From contig CAVVVS010000015.1 in assembly GCA_963751355.1 (NCBI GenBank), positions 1-18,467 of the forward strand: a stretch of DNA of 18,467 bases, in the 5' to 3' direction. Source of the DNA: CAVVVS01 sp963751355 (GTDB taxonomy: Bacteria; Bacteroidota; Ignavibacteria; Ignavibacteriales; Ignavibacteriaceae). The notes below the pieces were generated by a model. That model was given only the letters and a program-made list of their open reading frames with translations, had not been told where the DNA came from and did not search any database. A program made the position numbers and the translations under genes. Positions 1 through 8,900 of the stretch are shown piece after piece (the stretch's first letter is position 1; each line of letters starts with the position of its first letter).

Positions 1-40
1 AGAATTTATTTCCACAAAGAAAATGATTTTGTTAAAGTAA
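1..40 (+). CDS. C-terminal tail of a T9SS-sorted protein (cut by window edge)
   Basis: Reading from position 2, the codons give EFISTKKMILLK followed by TAA at 38-40. This is the same ending as the complete cargo proteins further on (for example EFIQTKKMILIK at the end of the 1376 gene), so it is the last 12 codons of another protein with a type A T9SS sorting domain. The rest of the gene lies upstream of the window. Nothing can be said about its functional domain. The call rests on the close match to seven complete paralogous tails and on the terminator directly behind it. Confidence 0.85.
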   Translation, partial: EFISTKKMILLK

Positions 41-62
41 ATTTAAATATGATTTGTTTTTC

Positions 63-90
63 AACCCCAATACTTAGCATCGGGGTTTTT
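63..90 (+). terminator. Intrinsic terminator after the partial cargo gene
   Basis: AACCCC (63-68) pairs with GGGGTT (82-87) across a 13-nt loop, and a run of five T (86-90) follows. It lies 22 nt behind the stop codon at 38-40, the expected place to end that transcript. Confidence 0.7.
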
Positions 91-350
91 AATTATTGTT
101 TCTCATTCATTAAAACTTGCTCAATACGAAGGTTATTTTTCTTGATATTAAAATCTAAAATGACTTTATTAAAATATAATTATTTCAGCTGTTGAGCCAG
201 AACCTTTTTGGGCAGCTAGTTGTAGTAATCTTATCTTGTATTCATTTCTTTCTACTCCTTATTAAGGCGCAGTAATATCATTATAAGCTGTGCAGAAACT
301 TCTTGTCCTCCGTTAAATAAAATAATTATCAAACTTAACGGGCGAGAGTT
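91..350 (+). promoter_or_regulatory. Untranslated stretch with a possible promoter and three hairpins
   Basis: No gene is visible here. A TTGATA box (142-147) could be a -35 element, though no good -10 lies 17 nt away; a TATAAT hexamer is at 175-180. Three stem-loops follow. The first is AGCTG 187-191 with CAGCT 213-217, plus an inner CCA/TGG. The second is GCGCAG 267-272 with CTGTGC 288-293, plus inner TAAT/ATTA. The third is CCGTTAA 310-316 with TTAACGG 335-341, which touches the purine-rich GGGCGAGAG just before the ATG at 351. The first hairpin begins 45 nt after the start of the TTGATA box, the same distance seen at three other promoters in the window. This was probably the promoter and leader of the decayed gene at 351 and of the genes behind it. 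Confidence 0.35.
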
Positions 351-520
351 ATGAAAAAGTTTTTTTTACCTCAATCTTTCCAATTTTATTTCAAGATTAT
401 ATTTTTTCACAATCCGGTTGGTTCCGGCAGAATCGATATCCGTAGCCAAATGATTTTAATGACATCCGTTTCACAAATTTAACGAAAGAATGGGTAGTGG
501 ATAACCAGAACATCATTTAA
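351..520 (+). pseudogene. Decayed 5' end of a Ycf48/Asp-box propeller gene
   Basis: An ATG at 351 opens MKK and then runs into eight T (360-367). Read directly, the frame loses all similarity and stops at a TAA a little past 480. Read one frame over (as if one T had been lost from nine), it gives a signal-peptide-like stretch, then FSQSGWFRQNRYP, a TAG stop at 443-445, and NDFNDIRFTNLTKEWVV, ending at TAA 518-520. This parallels the start of the 1376 gene (FAQSGWQWQKPSPQG, then LKSISF and NNGWAVGD). So it is the remnant of a paralogous propeller cargo gene with a frameshift, an internal stop and loss of everything downstream. A sequencing error in the T run could explain the frameshift but not the TAG or the missing 3' part. 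The neighbouring intact genes suggest loss by divergence or recombination between paralogues. Confidence 0.72.
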
Positions 521-603
521 AATATTTGATCAGGATTTAATCAATATTGGGGGTAACCTCAATTAATAAATAATTGTTCCTCACAATTTCTTATAGAGGC
601 ATT

Positions 604-1347
604 ATGAAACACAAAAAACTATTTTTTAAACTTCTGCTCGGCTTTTTTCTAAGTATTTTTATGTTTACTGAAAGTAATGCACAATGGATACAAACCAGCG
701 GTCCTTATGGTAAAACAGTTAATTTTCTTGCTACTAGCGGCAATAATATATTTGCGGGAACTAGTAGCGAAGGGGTCTTCTTATCAACTGACAATGGGTC
801 AAACTGGACGGCAGCTAACGCGGGATTAACAGATAATAATATCAACTCTCTTGCCATAAACGGAAACAATATATTTGCCGGAATCTATGGCGGTGGAGTC
901 TTTTTGTCAACTGACAGCGACTCAAACTGGACAGCAGTTAACACTGGGTTAACAGATAATTATATCTTCGCTTTTGCTATAAGTGGTAACTATATATTTG
1001 CAGGAACTTATGGAGATGGTGTATGGAAACGCTCACTTTCAGAAATTACCAATGTTGAAGAAATAAAAAGTAATATACCAAGCACATTAACACTTGCCCA
1101 AAACTATCTTAATCCTTTTAATCCAAGTACAACTATCAAATGGCAAATACCAAAAGCTAGTTTAGTTACTATAAAAATTTATGATGTGCATGGAAGAGAA
1201 ATAGAAACTGTGGTTGATAAGTACCAAGAAGCTGGACAACATTCTATATTGTACATTGTTAATTCTACAATGAGTAGTGGCGTTTATTTCTATCAATTAA
1301 AAGCTGGGAATTATGTTGAAACCAAGAATATGATTCTGCTTAAATAA
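604..1347 (+). CDS. Short Asp-box propeller-like T9SS cargo protein
   Basis: This is a 247-residue exported protein. I chose the ATG at 604 over the upstream in-frame TTG at 574 because AGAGG lies four bases before it and the protein then begins with a normal signal peptide (MKHKKLFFKLLLGFF, cleavage near SNAQ). Residues ~35-145 hold about three repeats of the form NNIFAGTxGxGVFLSTDNGSNW; FLSTDNGSNW is an Asp-box (BNR-type) motif and the next copy is degraded to STDSDSNW. Residues ~164-247 are a T9SS sorting domain, with two oddities: QNYLNPFNP instead of QNYPNPFNP, and TKNM instead of TKKM. Full propellers need six or more blades, so this looks like a shortened member. It is the first intact gene of a run with 1376 (28-nt gap) and 3483. 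Ligand and role are unknown. Confidence 0.85.
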   Translation: MKHKKLFFKLLLGFFLSIFMFTESNAQWIQTSGPYGKTVNFLATSGNNIFAGTSSEGVFLSTDNGSNWTAANAGLTDNNINSLAINGNNIFAGIYGGGVFLSTDSDSNWTAVNTGLTDNYIFAFAISGNYIFAGTYGDGVWKRSLSEITNVEEIKSNIPSTLTLAQNYLNPFNPSTTIKWQIPKASLVTIKIYDVHGREIETVVDKYQEAGQHSILYIVNSTMSSGVYFYQLKAGNYVETKNMILLK

Positions 1348-1375
1348 ATTTTTAAATCCTAAGCCGGAGTTTGAT

Positions 1376-3433
1376 ATGGACAACATTTTTTATACTAAGT
1401 TTTTCAATTTTTTTTTATTCTTTTTTTTGTATTTAGGCAGCTCAATTTTTGCTCAGAGCGGCTGGCAATGGCAAAAGCCTTCTCCACAGGGAAATGCACT
1501 TAAAAGCATCAGTTTTGTTGCCACGGTTTCAAATAATGGCTGGGCTGTTGGAGATTTAGGTACCGTAATATTTACTCCTGATGGCGGCACGACATGGGAA
1601 AATATTGATATTGGTACGACCGAAAATTTAAACAGTGTTTACATGCGTGATGATAATATGATTTTTATAGTTGGAGATAATGGAACAATTTATTTTTTAT
1701 ATTTTGATGGTGTCAACCTCGATATTACAAAACAGATAAGTAACACAACTGAAAACCTAAATTCAGTCAATTCCAACACAAATGGCTGTACTTGGATTGC
1801 CGGTGATAATAAAACCATACTTCGAACAACGGATTTAGGTGTGACCTGGAATAAGCAAAATATTTTGTATCCCTTCGATCTTAATTCAATTCATAATATT
1901 GAATGTACAACTGCCTGGGCAGTTGGCAATGATGGATTTATTATGCATACAACTGACTGGGGAATTAGCTGGACATTTCAATCAACTCCAACGAACAATT
2001 ATCTTTTTGCTGTTGACATTGGAACCTTCAACCACATACGGGCAGTTGGTAATTCGGGCACGATGCTGCTATCAACAGACGAGGGTGCTACCTGGACAAT
2101 TGAAGACTGCGGCACTACTGCTCATTTATATGATGTGCTTAACATAGGCTTTGCTAGAGCATATGCTGTTGGCGCACAAGGAACAATATTAGAAACAACT
2201 GATACAGGGGAACCATGGATCCAAAGAAATTCCAGCACAACTGCAACTTTATATGATATTGAAGATCAATATGGAACTGATGATATGTGGGTCGCAGGAC
2301 ACTATGGAATGGTTCTTAAAAATTCCGGTATCGGGACTGATTTTGAATTGAAAACCGGGGAAACACGATTTTGGATAACGGGAGTAGAATTTATAGATAA
2401 TAATATTGGTTGGGCAGTTGGCGGTGAACGAGGAGTAGGAGCTAAAGATGGAATTTTTATGAAGACAACCGATGCCGGAAATACCTGGATAGGATCAAAC
2501 TCACTTGATCAACTTAATGCTGTAGATTTTGTTAATGAAAATGAAGGCTGGGCGGTTGGGGAAGATGGAAAAATTAGGCATACATTTAATAGCGGCGACT
2601 CTTGGGGAACACAAACCAGCCCTGTATCAGCCGACTTAAATGCATTATGCTTTATAGATGAAAATAACGGTTGGGCAGTTGGATTAGATTCTACAATAGT
2701 ACATACTATAGATGGTGGACAAAAGTGGCAGCGGCAAATTATAGGCGCTTCAAATGGATTTAGATTTACATCGGTATATTTTGAAGACGAAATGCATGGC
2801 TGGGTAGTAGGTATTTATGGAAGCATTTTCCTTACAACCGATGGCAGTGAAACCTGGCAGGAAATAGAAAGCGGTACTGATAAATTATTAGAGTCGGTTT
2901 ATTTTGTTGATAAAACTCATGGCTGGATTGTGGGGGATGCCGGCACAATTCTTCACACAACTGATGGCGGATTTACTTGGAATCATCAATTCAGCGGTGT
3001 AGCAACAAATTATTTAGTTTCAGTTTATTTCACCGACCGCGAAAATGGTTGGGTTGTTGGTGAGGGGGGAACTATAATACATACAACAGATGGAGGCGGA
3101 CCGGTTACTAATGTAAAAGATGAAGAAATTATTAAGCCTCAAACTTTTTTATTATATCAGAATTATCCCAACCCATTTAACCCAACAACAAAAATAAAAT
3201 ACACAATTCCAAATACGCACAGTCCCCTTCTTGGAGGGGTTAGTGGTGGGTTAATTACTTTGAAAGTTTATGATGTACTTGGAAGAGAAATATCAACTCT
3301 TGTTTATGAAATAAAGCAGCCTGGAAAATATGAAGTTGAATTTAATGCATCATCATTATCAAGCGGAGTTTATTTCTACCAACTAAAAGCTGGTGAATTT
3401 ATTCAAACTAAAAAAATGATTTTAATAAAATAA
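1376..3433 (+). CDS. Ycf48-like (BNR/Asp-box) 13-repeat propeller T9SS cargo protein
   Basis: This is a 685-residue exported protein. The ATG at 1376 is preceded by GGAG (1364-1367) and starts a hydrophobic signal peptide ending near SIFAQSG. Residues ~30-580 carry about 13 repeats with the pattern NGWAVGDxGTIxxTTDGGxTW, for example GWIVGDAGTILHTTDGG in the penultimate copy. The Asp-box xTTDxGxTW sits at the end of each. This is the Ycf48-like / photosystem II assembly factor-like repeat, which in this lineage occurs in secreted proteins unrelated to photosynthesis. Thirteen copies would fill two propellers. Residues 592-685 are the T9SS sorting domain, which carries an in-frame insertion (THSPLLGGVSGG) encoded by a palindromic repeat at 3217-3252. 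It is likely cotranscribed with 604 and 3483 (49-nt gap to the latter). It probably acts as a binding scaffold on or outside the outer membrane; the ligand is not predictable. Confidence 0.9.
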   Translation: MDNIFYTKFFNFFLFFFLYLGSSIFAQSGWQWQKPSPQGNALKSISFVATVSNNGWAVGDLGTVIFTPDGGTTWENIDIGTTENLNSVYMRDDNMIFIVGDNGTIYFLYFDGVNLDITKQISNTTENLNSVNSNTNGCTWIAGDNKTILRTTDLGVTWNKQNILYPFDLNSIHNIECTTAWAVGNDGFIMHTTDWGISWTFQSTPTNNYLFAVDIGTFNHIRAVGNSGTMLLSTDEGATWTIEDCGTTAHLYDVLNIGFARAYAVGAQGTILETTDTGEPWIQRNSSTTATLYDIEDQYGTDDMWVAGHYGMVLKNSGIGTDFELKTGETRFWITGVEFIDNNIGWAVGGERGVGAKDGIFMKTTDAGNTWIGSNSLDQLNAVDFVNENEGWAVGEDGKIRHTFNSGDSWGTQTSPVSADLNALCFIDENNGWAVGLDSTIVHTIDGGQKWQRQIIGASNGFRFTSVYFEDEMHGWVVGIYGSIFLTTDGSETWQEIESGTDKLLESVYFVDKTHGWIVGDAGTILHTTDGGFTWNHQFSGVATNYLVSVYFTDRENGWVVGEGGTIIHTTDGGGPVTNVKDEEIIKPQTFLLYQNYPNPFNPTTKIKYTIPNTHSPLLGGVSGGLITLKVYDVLGREISTLVYEIKQPGKYEVEFNASSLSSGVYFYQLKAGEFIQTKKMILIK
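3217..3252 (+). repeat. Palindromic repeat, type 1 copy A, inserted in a sorting domain
   Basis: A 36-nt element with a GC-rich core: CCCC near 3224 pairs with GGGG near 3236 around TTCTTGGA, then GTGGTGGGTT follows. It matches the element at 10136-10171 at 32 of 36 positions. It is translated as HSPLLGGVSGG and lengthens the loop between IKYTIP and ITLKVYD by about 10 residues compared with the paralogues at 5907 and 11093. Its G/C content stands out against the AT-rich coding sequence around it. Confidence 0.75.
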
Positions 3434-3482
3434 TCCCAGGCTAATAGGTCTTTTTTTCTTCTATTTTTAGCGGAGGTTTAAT

Positions 3483-4796
3483 ATGAAAACAATAAACAAA
3501 AAACTGTTTCTAATTTTTGTTTCTTCTTTTCTATTCACCGGTTTGTCTATTGCGCAACAAAGTCAAAATATAAGTTTACTTGGAAAGTATACTACACAAT
3601 CCAACGTATGGGGTTTTAGTATCCAAGGTAATTATGCTTACATAACTACACAAAAAGAAAATAATTATGTGGGAAAAGGTAAAATCACAATTCTCGATAT
3701 TACAGATCCTTCAAATATTTCAGAATCAGGATCTTATATTCCACAATCTGTTACTCCAAATTTTAATCCCGATTTTATTTTTATAACCGGAAACTATGCT
3801 TTTGTAGAGAATACTGGGGAACCAATGTTAGAGATTTATGATATTTCAAATGTTTCAAACCCCTACTATTTCTCAGGTTATGATGATTGGTGCGATGACA
3901 TGCAGATAATTGGTAATTATGCTTATTTAGCCGCTGGAAGTTCAGGATTATTAATCCTTGATATTTCAAACTTGCAGAACATTTCATTAGCAGGATATTA
4001 CGAACTGCCGGCTGTTTCATATGCACATAGCTTGCGTGTTATCAACAACAAAGCATATATGGCATTTAGTGAATTCAAGATTATTAACGTAAGCGATGTT
4101 TATAACCCTGCTTTATTAGTTAGTTACGATACCCCGGGTGAGGCATATGGTATGTATTTAAAAGACAACTATGCCTACATCGCAGATGGAGAAGAGGGAT
4201 TAAGAATTATTGATATAAGTAATGAAAGTACACCCAACGAAATTGGACATTATACAGAAGATTCAATGTTTTCATCAAGTTTTTTAGATGTGATTGTTGA
4301 TGGGAATTACGCATATGTTGCTGATTTTTATTTGGGAGTAAGAATTATAGACGTTAGCAATCCTTCCGCACCAACTGAAGTTGGTTTTTATAAAATTTTT
4401 GATGCTGATGTCATATCGGTTGATGGGAACATTATTTATGCTAATGGCAGGGACGGATTTTATATTTTAAAAAATGATCTTTTAACAAACGTAGAAGGAA
4501 ATGAAAAAATACCCTCAGAATTCTTACTTTCTCAAAACTATCCCAATCCATTTAACCCAACTACAAAAATAAAATACTCAATCCCATCTTCGGTAGAAAC
4601 AAGGCATGCCTCGTCTGTACAATTAAAAGTTTATGATGTATTGGGAAGAGAAGTTGCAATACTTCTAAATGAAACAAAGCTGCCAGGTAATTATGAAGTT
4701 GAATTTAATGCAGCTAATCTTTCAAGTGGAGTTTATTTCTATCAACTTAAAGCAAATAAATACCTTCAAACAAAGAAGATGATTTTAACAAAGTAA
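3483..4796 (+). CDS. LVIVD-repeat propeller T9SS cargo protein
   Basis: This is a 437-residue exported protein. GGAGG (3472-3476) precedes the ATG, and the signal peptide MKTINKKLFLIFVSSFLF ends near SIAQQ. Residues ~45-335 hold about six or seven LVIVD-type repeats: NYAYLAAGSSGLLILDIS, NYAYIADGEEGLRIIDIS and NYAYVADFYLGVRIIDVS are clear, each followed by xxSxPxxxG. LVIVD repeats form a beta-propeller in surface proteins of bacteria and archaea. Residues 347-437 are the T9SS sorting domain (QNYPNPFNP, LKVYDVLGRE, GVYFYQLKA, TKKMIL). Its first loop is altered to SSVETRHASS by a palindromic repeat at 4593-4620. It is the last gene of its run; a perfect hairpin lies 11 nt after the stop. It is likely an adhesion or binding protein with no enzymatic motif visible. 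Confidence 0.9.
   Translation: MKTINKKLFLIFVSSFLFTGLSIAQQSQNISLLGKYTTQSNVWGFSIQGNYAYITTQKENNYVGKGKITILDITDPSNISESGSYIPQSVTPNFNPDFIFITGNYAFVENTGEPMLEIYDISNVSNPYYFSGYDDWCDDMQIIGNYAYLAAGSSGLLILDISNLQNISLAGYYELPAVSYAHSLRVINNKAYMAFSEFKIINVSDVYNPALLVSYDTPGEAYGMYLKDNYAYIADGEEGLRIIDISNESTPNEIGHYTEDSMFSSSFLDVIVDGNYAYVADFYLGVRIIDVSNPSAPTEVGFYKIFDADVISVDGNIIYANGRDGFYILKNDLLTNVEGNEKIPSEFLLSQNYPNPFNPTTKIKYSIPSSVETRHASSVQLKVYDVLGREVAILLNETKLPGNYEVEFNAANLSSGVYFYQLKANKYLQTKKMILTK
4593..4620 (+). repeat. Palindromic repeat, type 2, inserted in a sorting domain
   Basis: A 28-nt imperfect palindrome running from GTAGAAAC to GTCTGTAC with the core AAGGCATGCCT. Eleven of its 14 base pairs match. It encodes VETRHASS, the translation I associate with a short palindromic repeat scattered through many bacterial genomes, including Bacteroidota. 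It occupies the same sorting-domain loop as the unrelated type 1 elements at 3217 and 10136. Only one copy lies in this window, so the family assignment rests on recall of the motif. Confidence 0.65.
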
Positions 4797-4855
4797 ATAT
4801 TTTTTAATGATGACATCTTTTTTATAAAGATGTCATCAATTATTGCTAAATAAAA
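4765..4855 (+). repeat. 91-bp repeat (copy 1): end of sorting domain plus terminator
   Basis: Matches 18098-18188 at 89 of 91 positions; the differences are C/T at 4789 and at 4846. It covers the last 10 codons of the LVIVD gene, the stop codon, the T-rich linker and the whole hairpin. Coding and non-coding parts are equally conserved, which points to recent copying or gene conversion rather than selection on the protein. Confidence 0.9.
4808..4838 (+). terminator. Perfect 13-bp hairpin after the propeller gene run
   Basis: TGATGACATCTTT (4808-4820) pairs perfectly with 4826-4838 around the loop TTTAT. The T run (4800-4805) lies before the stem and only AATTATTG follows it, so it is not a textbook intrinsic terminator. 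It may act as a transcript 3' end or stabiliser. The same structure recurs at 18141-18171. Confidence 0.6.
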
Positions 4856-4869
4856 AACAATTTAACCAA

Positions 4870-4926
4870 TTGACTTTCGGCAAATAAAAAAATTTTATTG
4901 ACTTTATCTTTTTAATATCATAAAAT
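4870..4926 (+). promoter_or_regulatory. Promoter for the protease gene run
   Basis: TTGACT (4898-4903), a spacer of exactly 17 nt, and TAAAAT (4921-4926) form a good sigma-70-type promoter. Read the Bacteroidota way, TTG, then 20 nt, then TAAAATTG also resembles TAnnTTTG. A second TTGACTTT starts 28 nt upstream at 4870 and could be a further box. Transcription would start near 4933-4935, just before the hairpin at 4943. Confidence 0.55.
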
Positions 4927-4942
4927 TGAGTCAGCATTTATC

Positions 4943-4974
4943 TTTTAGGGGCATTAATAAATTGTGCTCTAAAA
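4943..4974 (+). promoter_or_regulatory. Leader hairpin near the predicted transcript start
   Basis: TTTTAGGG (4943-4950) pairs with CTCTAAAA (4967-4974) with one G-T pair. After a bulged G, CAT 4952-4954 continues with GTG 4964-4966. It begins 45 nt after the start of the -35 box and about 125 nt before the ATG at 5068. No named riboswitch fits; a stabilising or protein-binding role is inference. Confidence 0.45.
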
Positions 4975-5067
4975 TTTCCTTCGAATCTTCTCTCCCTAAA
5001 AAGTAATTCATAAGCTCATTCCCGAAAAAATAGTTAATTAATCATACTATTTATTAGTGGGAATTTT

Positions 5068-5361
5068 ATGACCGGGGAAAGGATACTACATTACAAGATA
5101 AGAAAAGATTTTAGCTCCTTTTGCTCACTTGCAAAATTTGCTTTCTTTTTCATTTCATTTTTGCAAAAAAATAATAAAAATTTTTTAATACCATTACTTG
5201 AAAATATTTTCATTGAAAATGGTCTGCCGGCAAACAGCCTATCAGGGTTCTTTCAATATTATCTTGTTTGTTTATGGCTGAGGACACATAATGCTTTGGT
5301 GAGATATGTCAGATATTCAATGAAAGTATTTCGTATTGAGGAAATTGTAGCCGCAATTTAA
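5068..5361 (+). CDS. Orphan 97-residue ORF, doubtful
   Basis: I do not recognise this protein. The reading frame is open for 97 residues, has GGGA (5057-5060) about 7 nt before the ATG, and is the first frame behind the promoter at 4898 and its leader hairpin. The leader length to the ATG (125 nt from the hairpin start) is close to that of the beta-helix and fibre genes (119 and 116 nt), which argues for a true start here. Against it: there is no signal peptide or clear domain, the composition is odd (many F, K, N in the first half; basic and aromatic in the second, such as LWLRTHNALVRYVRYSMK), and the region could simply be AT-rich leader DNA. A weakly hydrophobic stretch at residues ~17-33 is not convincing as a membrane segment. 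The next gene starts 59 nt downstream. Confidence 0.3.
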   Translation: MTGERILHYKIRKDFSSFCSLAKFAFFFISFLQKNNKNFLIPLLENIFIENGLPANSLSGFFQYYLVCLWLRTHNALVRYVRYSMKVFRIEEIVAAI

Positions 5362-5420
5362 GCGATTGTAACAAATTTATATAAAAACAATAAATTCAAA
5401 TATCTATAAAGGGATGCCAA

Positions 5421-5885
5421 ATGAAATTATTACCAATTACCATTCCCATGAAAAAAATATTTCTCTTAATTATTATTCCTGGCTTACTATTCCTTATTTC
5501 TTGTTCCGGGGAACAGTATTGTACAAATACGGAAATATTAAATATTGAATATTATTCTGAAGGAGGCTTTACGGGAGGTGCAACCGGGGTAACAATCGAT
5601 AGTGCAGGCAATGCAAATTTCTGGAACAAAAATCTCAATAGCCCGAGAAAAAACACTAAGGTTATAAAAATTAAAGATGAAAAACTTGAAAGAATTTGTA
5701 GTCTTTTAAATGATTCTACAGTTTTTTCATATAAAAACAATTTTCAGGGAAATTATACTTCGTATCTGATTATTCGTTTAAATGATAAAGAAAACAGTAT
5801 ATCATTTAACAAATCAGATTTGCCGGAAGATATGCCCGAGGCCTTAAAAAAATTGTTAACAGAATTAAATAATATTAATCATTAA
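5421..5885 (+). CDS. Small lipoprotein of unknown function
   Basis: This is a 154-residue protein with a hydrophobic signal segment and a lipobox LISC, so the mature protein would start at a lipidated cysteine followed by SGEQYC. I kept the ATG at 5421; the in-frame ATG at 5448 (MKKIFLL) gives a more standard signal peptide but has no ribosome-binding purines before it. The mature part has a glycine-rich segment GGFTGGATGVTID, then a short beta-rich region and a charged C-terminal helix (PEALKKLLTELNN). GGFTGG-type segments occur in other small Bacteroidota lipoproteins, but I cannot name a family. It lies 21 nt before the M4 protease gene and is almost certainly cotranscribed with it. A role as partner, inhibitor or anchor for the protease is possible but is only inference from position. 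Confidence 0.75.
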   Translation: MKLLPITIPMKKIFLLIIIPGLLFLISCSGEQYCTNTEILNIEYYSEGGFTGGATGVTIDSAGNANFWNKNLNSPRKNTKVIKIKDEKLERICSLLNDSTVFSYKNNFQGNYTSYLIIRLNDKENSISFNKSDLPEDMPEALKKLLTELNNINH

Positions 5886-5906
5886 CCAATAAGTAAAGGC
5901 GAAAAT

Positions 5907-8900
5907 ATGAAAACAAAATTATACCAAATTGTATTTCTTATATTAATAATTTTGATTCCGGGAATTGTAGCCCAACCGCAGTTTAAAAAAGGGACCAAAA
6001 TTTTACCGCCTACCGCTCAAAATAAATTTGGAGTGGCACAACAGAAAAATTTTAACGATATCGTAAAAAAATTTCAGGATTTTATTCATCAGAGGGGAAT
6101 TACGATTAATCAGAATAATTCATCTTCAATTAATAATTCAAATAGCCAGTCTCGCAACTTCAGAATCGCTTCTCCATATCTAAACACAAATGTTCAAAAT
6201 GAAGATGTAATTTATGATAAAAATTCAGGCATGCCAATATTCATAAAAGCTGCCCCTGCCCTTAGCAAAAGCGGCGGAATTTTAAGCGCATCTGATTTTA
6301 TTAAAGATGGTAAAATCTTTCTGAATAAGGAAAAGGAATTACTTAAAATACAAGATCCTGAATCTGAATTTGAGTTGAAAAAAAATTCCAAAGATGATCT
6401 TGGAATTACACATCTTAAGTTTACTCAAAAATACAAGGGACTAGAAGTCTGGGGTAAGGAAATAATTCTACATATGGATAAAAATGGAAACATAATTTCG
6501 CTTAACGGAAGATTTGTTACAACACCTGTGAGCATTGCGAATATCAACGGAAAAATCTCATCGGAAGAAGCTGTCAATATCAGTTTAGACCATTCCGGTA
6601 TAACCACTACAAACTTATCGCAACAGCTTAAGGATCTAATGGGATATGATGGACCGGTTGTAAAAAAAATTATCTGGTGTGATGAATACTTAGTTCCTCA
6701 TCTTACCTGGTTTGTAGAAGTTCGAAAAGGGTTTTTACAAGATTGGTATTATTTTATTGATGCAAACGACGGGACTGTGCTTAATCATTATAATAATGTC
6801 TGTTATGATGGTGCTACAACCGGAACAGGTGCAGATCTGAACGGGGTAAATAGAACTTTTGGAACTTACCAGATAGGAACTGATTATTTTATGATTGATG
6901 CTTCAATGCCAATGTTCGATGCTGCCAATTCACAGCTTCCTGATGATGCAAAAGGTGCAGTTGTAATACTGAATCTAAATAATAATGATCTTACGACTGA
7001 AAATCCTCTTTATTACGTTACATCTTCATCAAATACATGGACTGATCCTGTCTCTATATCTGCACACTATAATGCCGTTACAACTTATAAATATTATCAT
7101 GATGTTTTTAGCAGGAATTCAGTGGATGATAATGGAATGACAATTATTTCCATAATACATATGACTGAGAACAATCAACCGTTAGATAATGCCTTCTGGA
7201 CTGGAAATTTTATGTGTTACGGAGATGGCGCTGATGCTTTCAAACCATTAGCAGGAGCCCTTGATGTTGGAGCCCATGAAATGACACATGGAGTAACCTC
7301 TTATACTGCTCAGCTTGAATATCAGGGTCAATCAGGTGCACTGAATGAATCGATATCCGATGTTTTCGGTGCACTGCTTGATGACGATAATTGGACAATG
7401 GGAGAAACAATTGTAAAAGATTTCAATTTATTTCCCACAGGTGCATTAAGGGATTTTGTAGATCCACATAACGGAGGTTCATCACTTAATGATGCCTGCT
7501 GGCAGCCTGCTAATATGAATGAATTTATAAATACAACTCAAGATAATGGAGGCGTACATATTAATAGTGGAATTCCTAACCATGTTTTTTACCTTGTTGC
7601 AACATCAATTGGCAGAAATGATGCTGCTCAGATCTGGTATAGAGCATTAACTGTTTACCTAACCCGGTCTTCACAGTTTATTGATGCTAGAATTGCTACA
7701 ATAAATGCTGCTACTGATATTTTTGGTGCATCATCAAACGCGGTTTCAGAGGTAAAGAATGCCTGGGATGCCGTTGGTGTTACGGACGGGACCGGAACTC
7801 CACTTCCACCTTCCTCATCTATTGTTGGAGATAACTGGATATTAATGACCAATACTGATCCGGGTGATCCAAACTCAATTTATATGGCAAAAACTGTAAT
7901 TAATTCAGATAACGATTTCTATCCACTTAGTACTACTCCGGTACTTACTAAACCGGCGGTTTCTGATGGCTCAGGATTGATAATATTTGTAGATCAAGAG
8001 AATAATTTACGTACTCTTGCTGCAGATCCGAACAATCCTTCTGAAACTATCATTGACAATTCAGGTCTGTGGTGGAGCGTTGCTATAGGACCAGGTTTAA
8101 GCAGTTTGGCGCTTACATCCATATATGTAGATACCACCATCTATTATTATGATTTGATAAACAGTGTTAGCAAAGTTTTTAAGATAGCAACACCATCTTA
8201 CGATGCCCCTAATGCTAAAACTGCATTATACGCAGATGCACTTTCTTTCGATCCGACGGGTCAGTTTCTACTTTTTGATACTTACAATGAGATTAAAAAT
8301 GCTAATGGTGATACATTAAGCTTCTGGGCAATAAATATTTTGGATGTAAATTCCGGACAAATGGGAAGTGTTTTTCCTCCCTTCCCGGAAGGTGTTAACG
8401 TCGGTGATCCATCATATTCAAAAACTTCTTCTGTCCATTTTACATTCGATCTATTCGATATAAATTCCGGACAAAATTATGTGAGGGCTGCTGATTTTAA
8501 TACAGGAACGAGCGGAGTAGTCGCCGGTCCATTAAGTGTTCTCGGTTTCCCGACTTATTCTGGAGATGATAAAAAAATTGCATTTCATACTACTGCAGTA
8601 GACCAAAACACAACCTATGATGCAGTTAATCAAATAGCTCTCAAAGAGAATAAGATTGAAGGAACAGGAACGCCGCAAGATTATGTAACTGCTGCAACTT
8701 ATCCATATTGGTTTGTAATAGGAACACGTACTACCGATACAAAAGAAGAGCCTAACAAAATCCCTGGTATTTTCTTTTTATCTCAAAATTATCCTAATCC
8801 TTTTAACCCAATAACAACTATAAATTACTCTGTTCCTAAAACTAGTATGGTTACAATAAAAGTTTGTGATATTTTAGGAAGAGAAGTTGAAACGTTAGTT

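Noticed and set aside
574..603. Longer N-terminus of the 604 gene from a TTG at 574
   Set aside because: The ATG at 604 has AGAGG just upstream and gives a normal signal peptide; the extension adds an unlikely stretch before it.
1899..2147. 82-codon frame inside the Ycf48-like gene
   Set aside because: It overlaps well-formed propeller repeats in the correct frame and has no start signals.
3217..3252. HSPLLGG segment as a functional peptide motif
   Set aside because: It is better explained as translation of a palindromic DNA repeat, since paralogues lack it and the type 2 element replaces it with another sequence.
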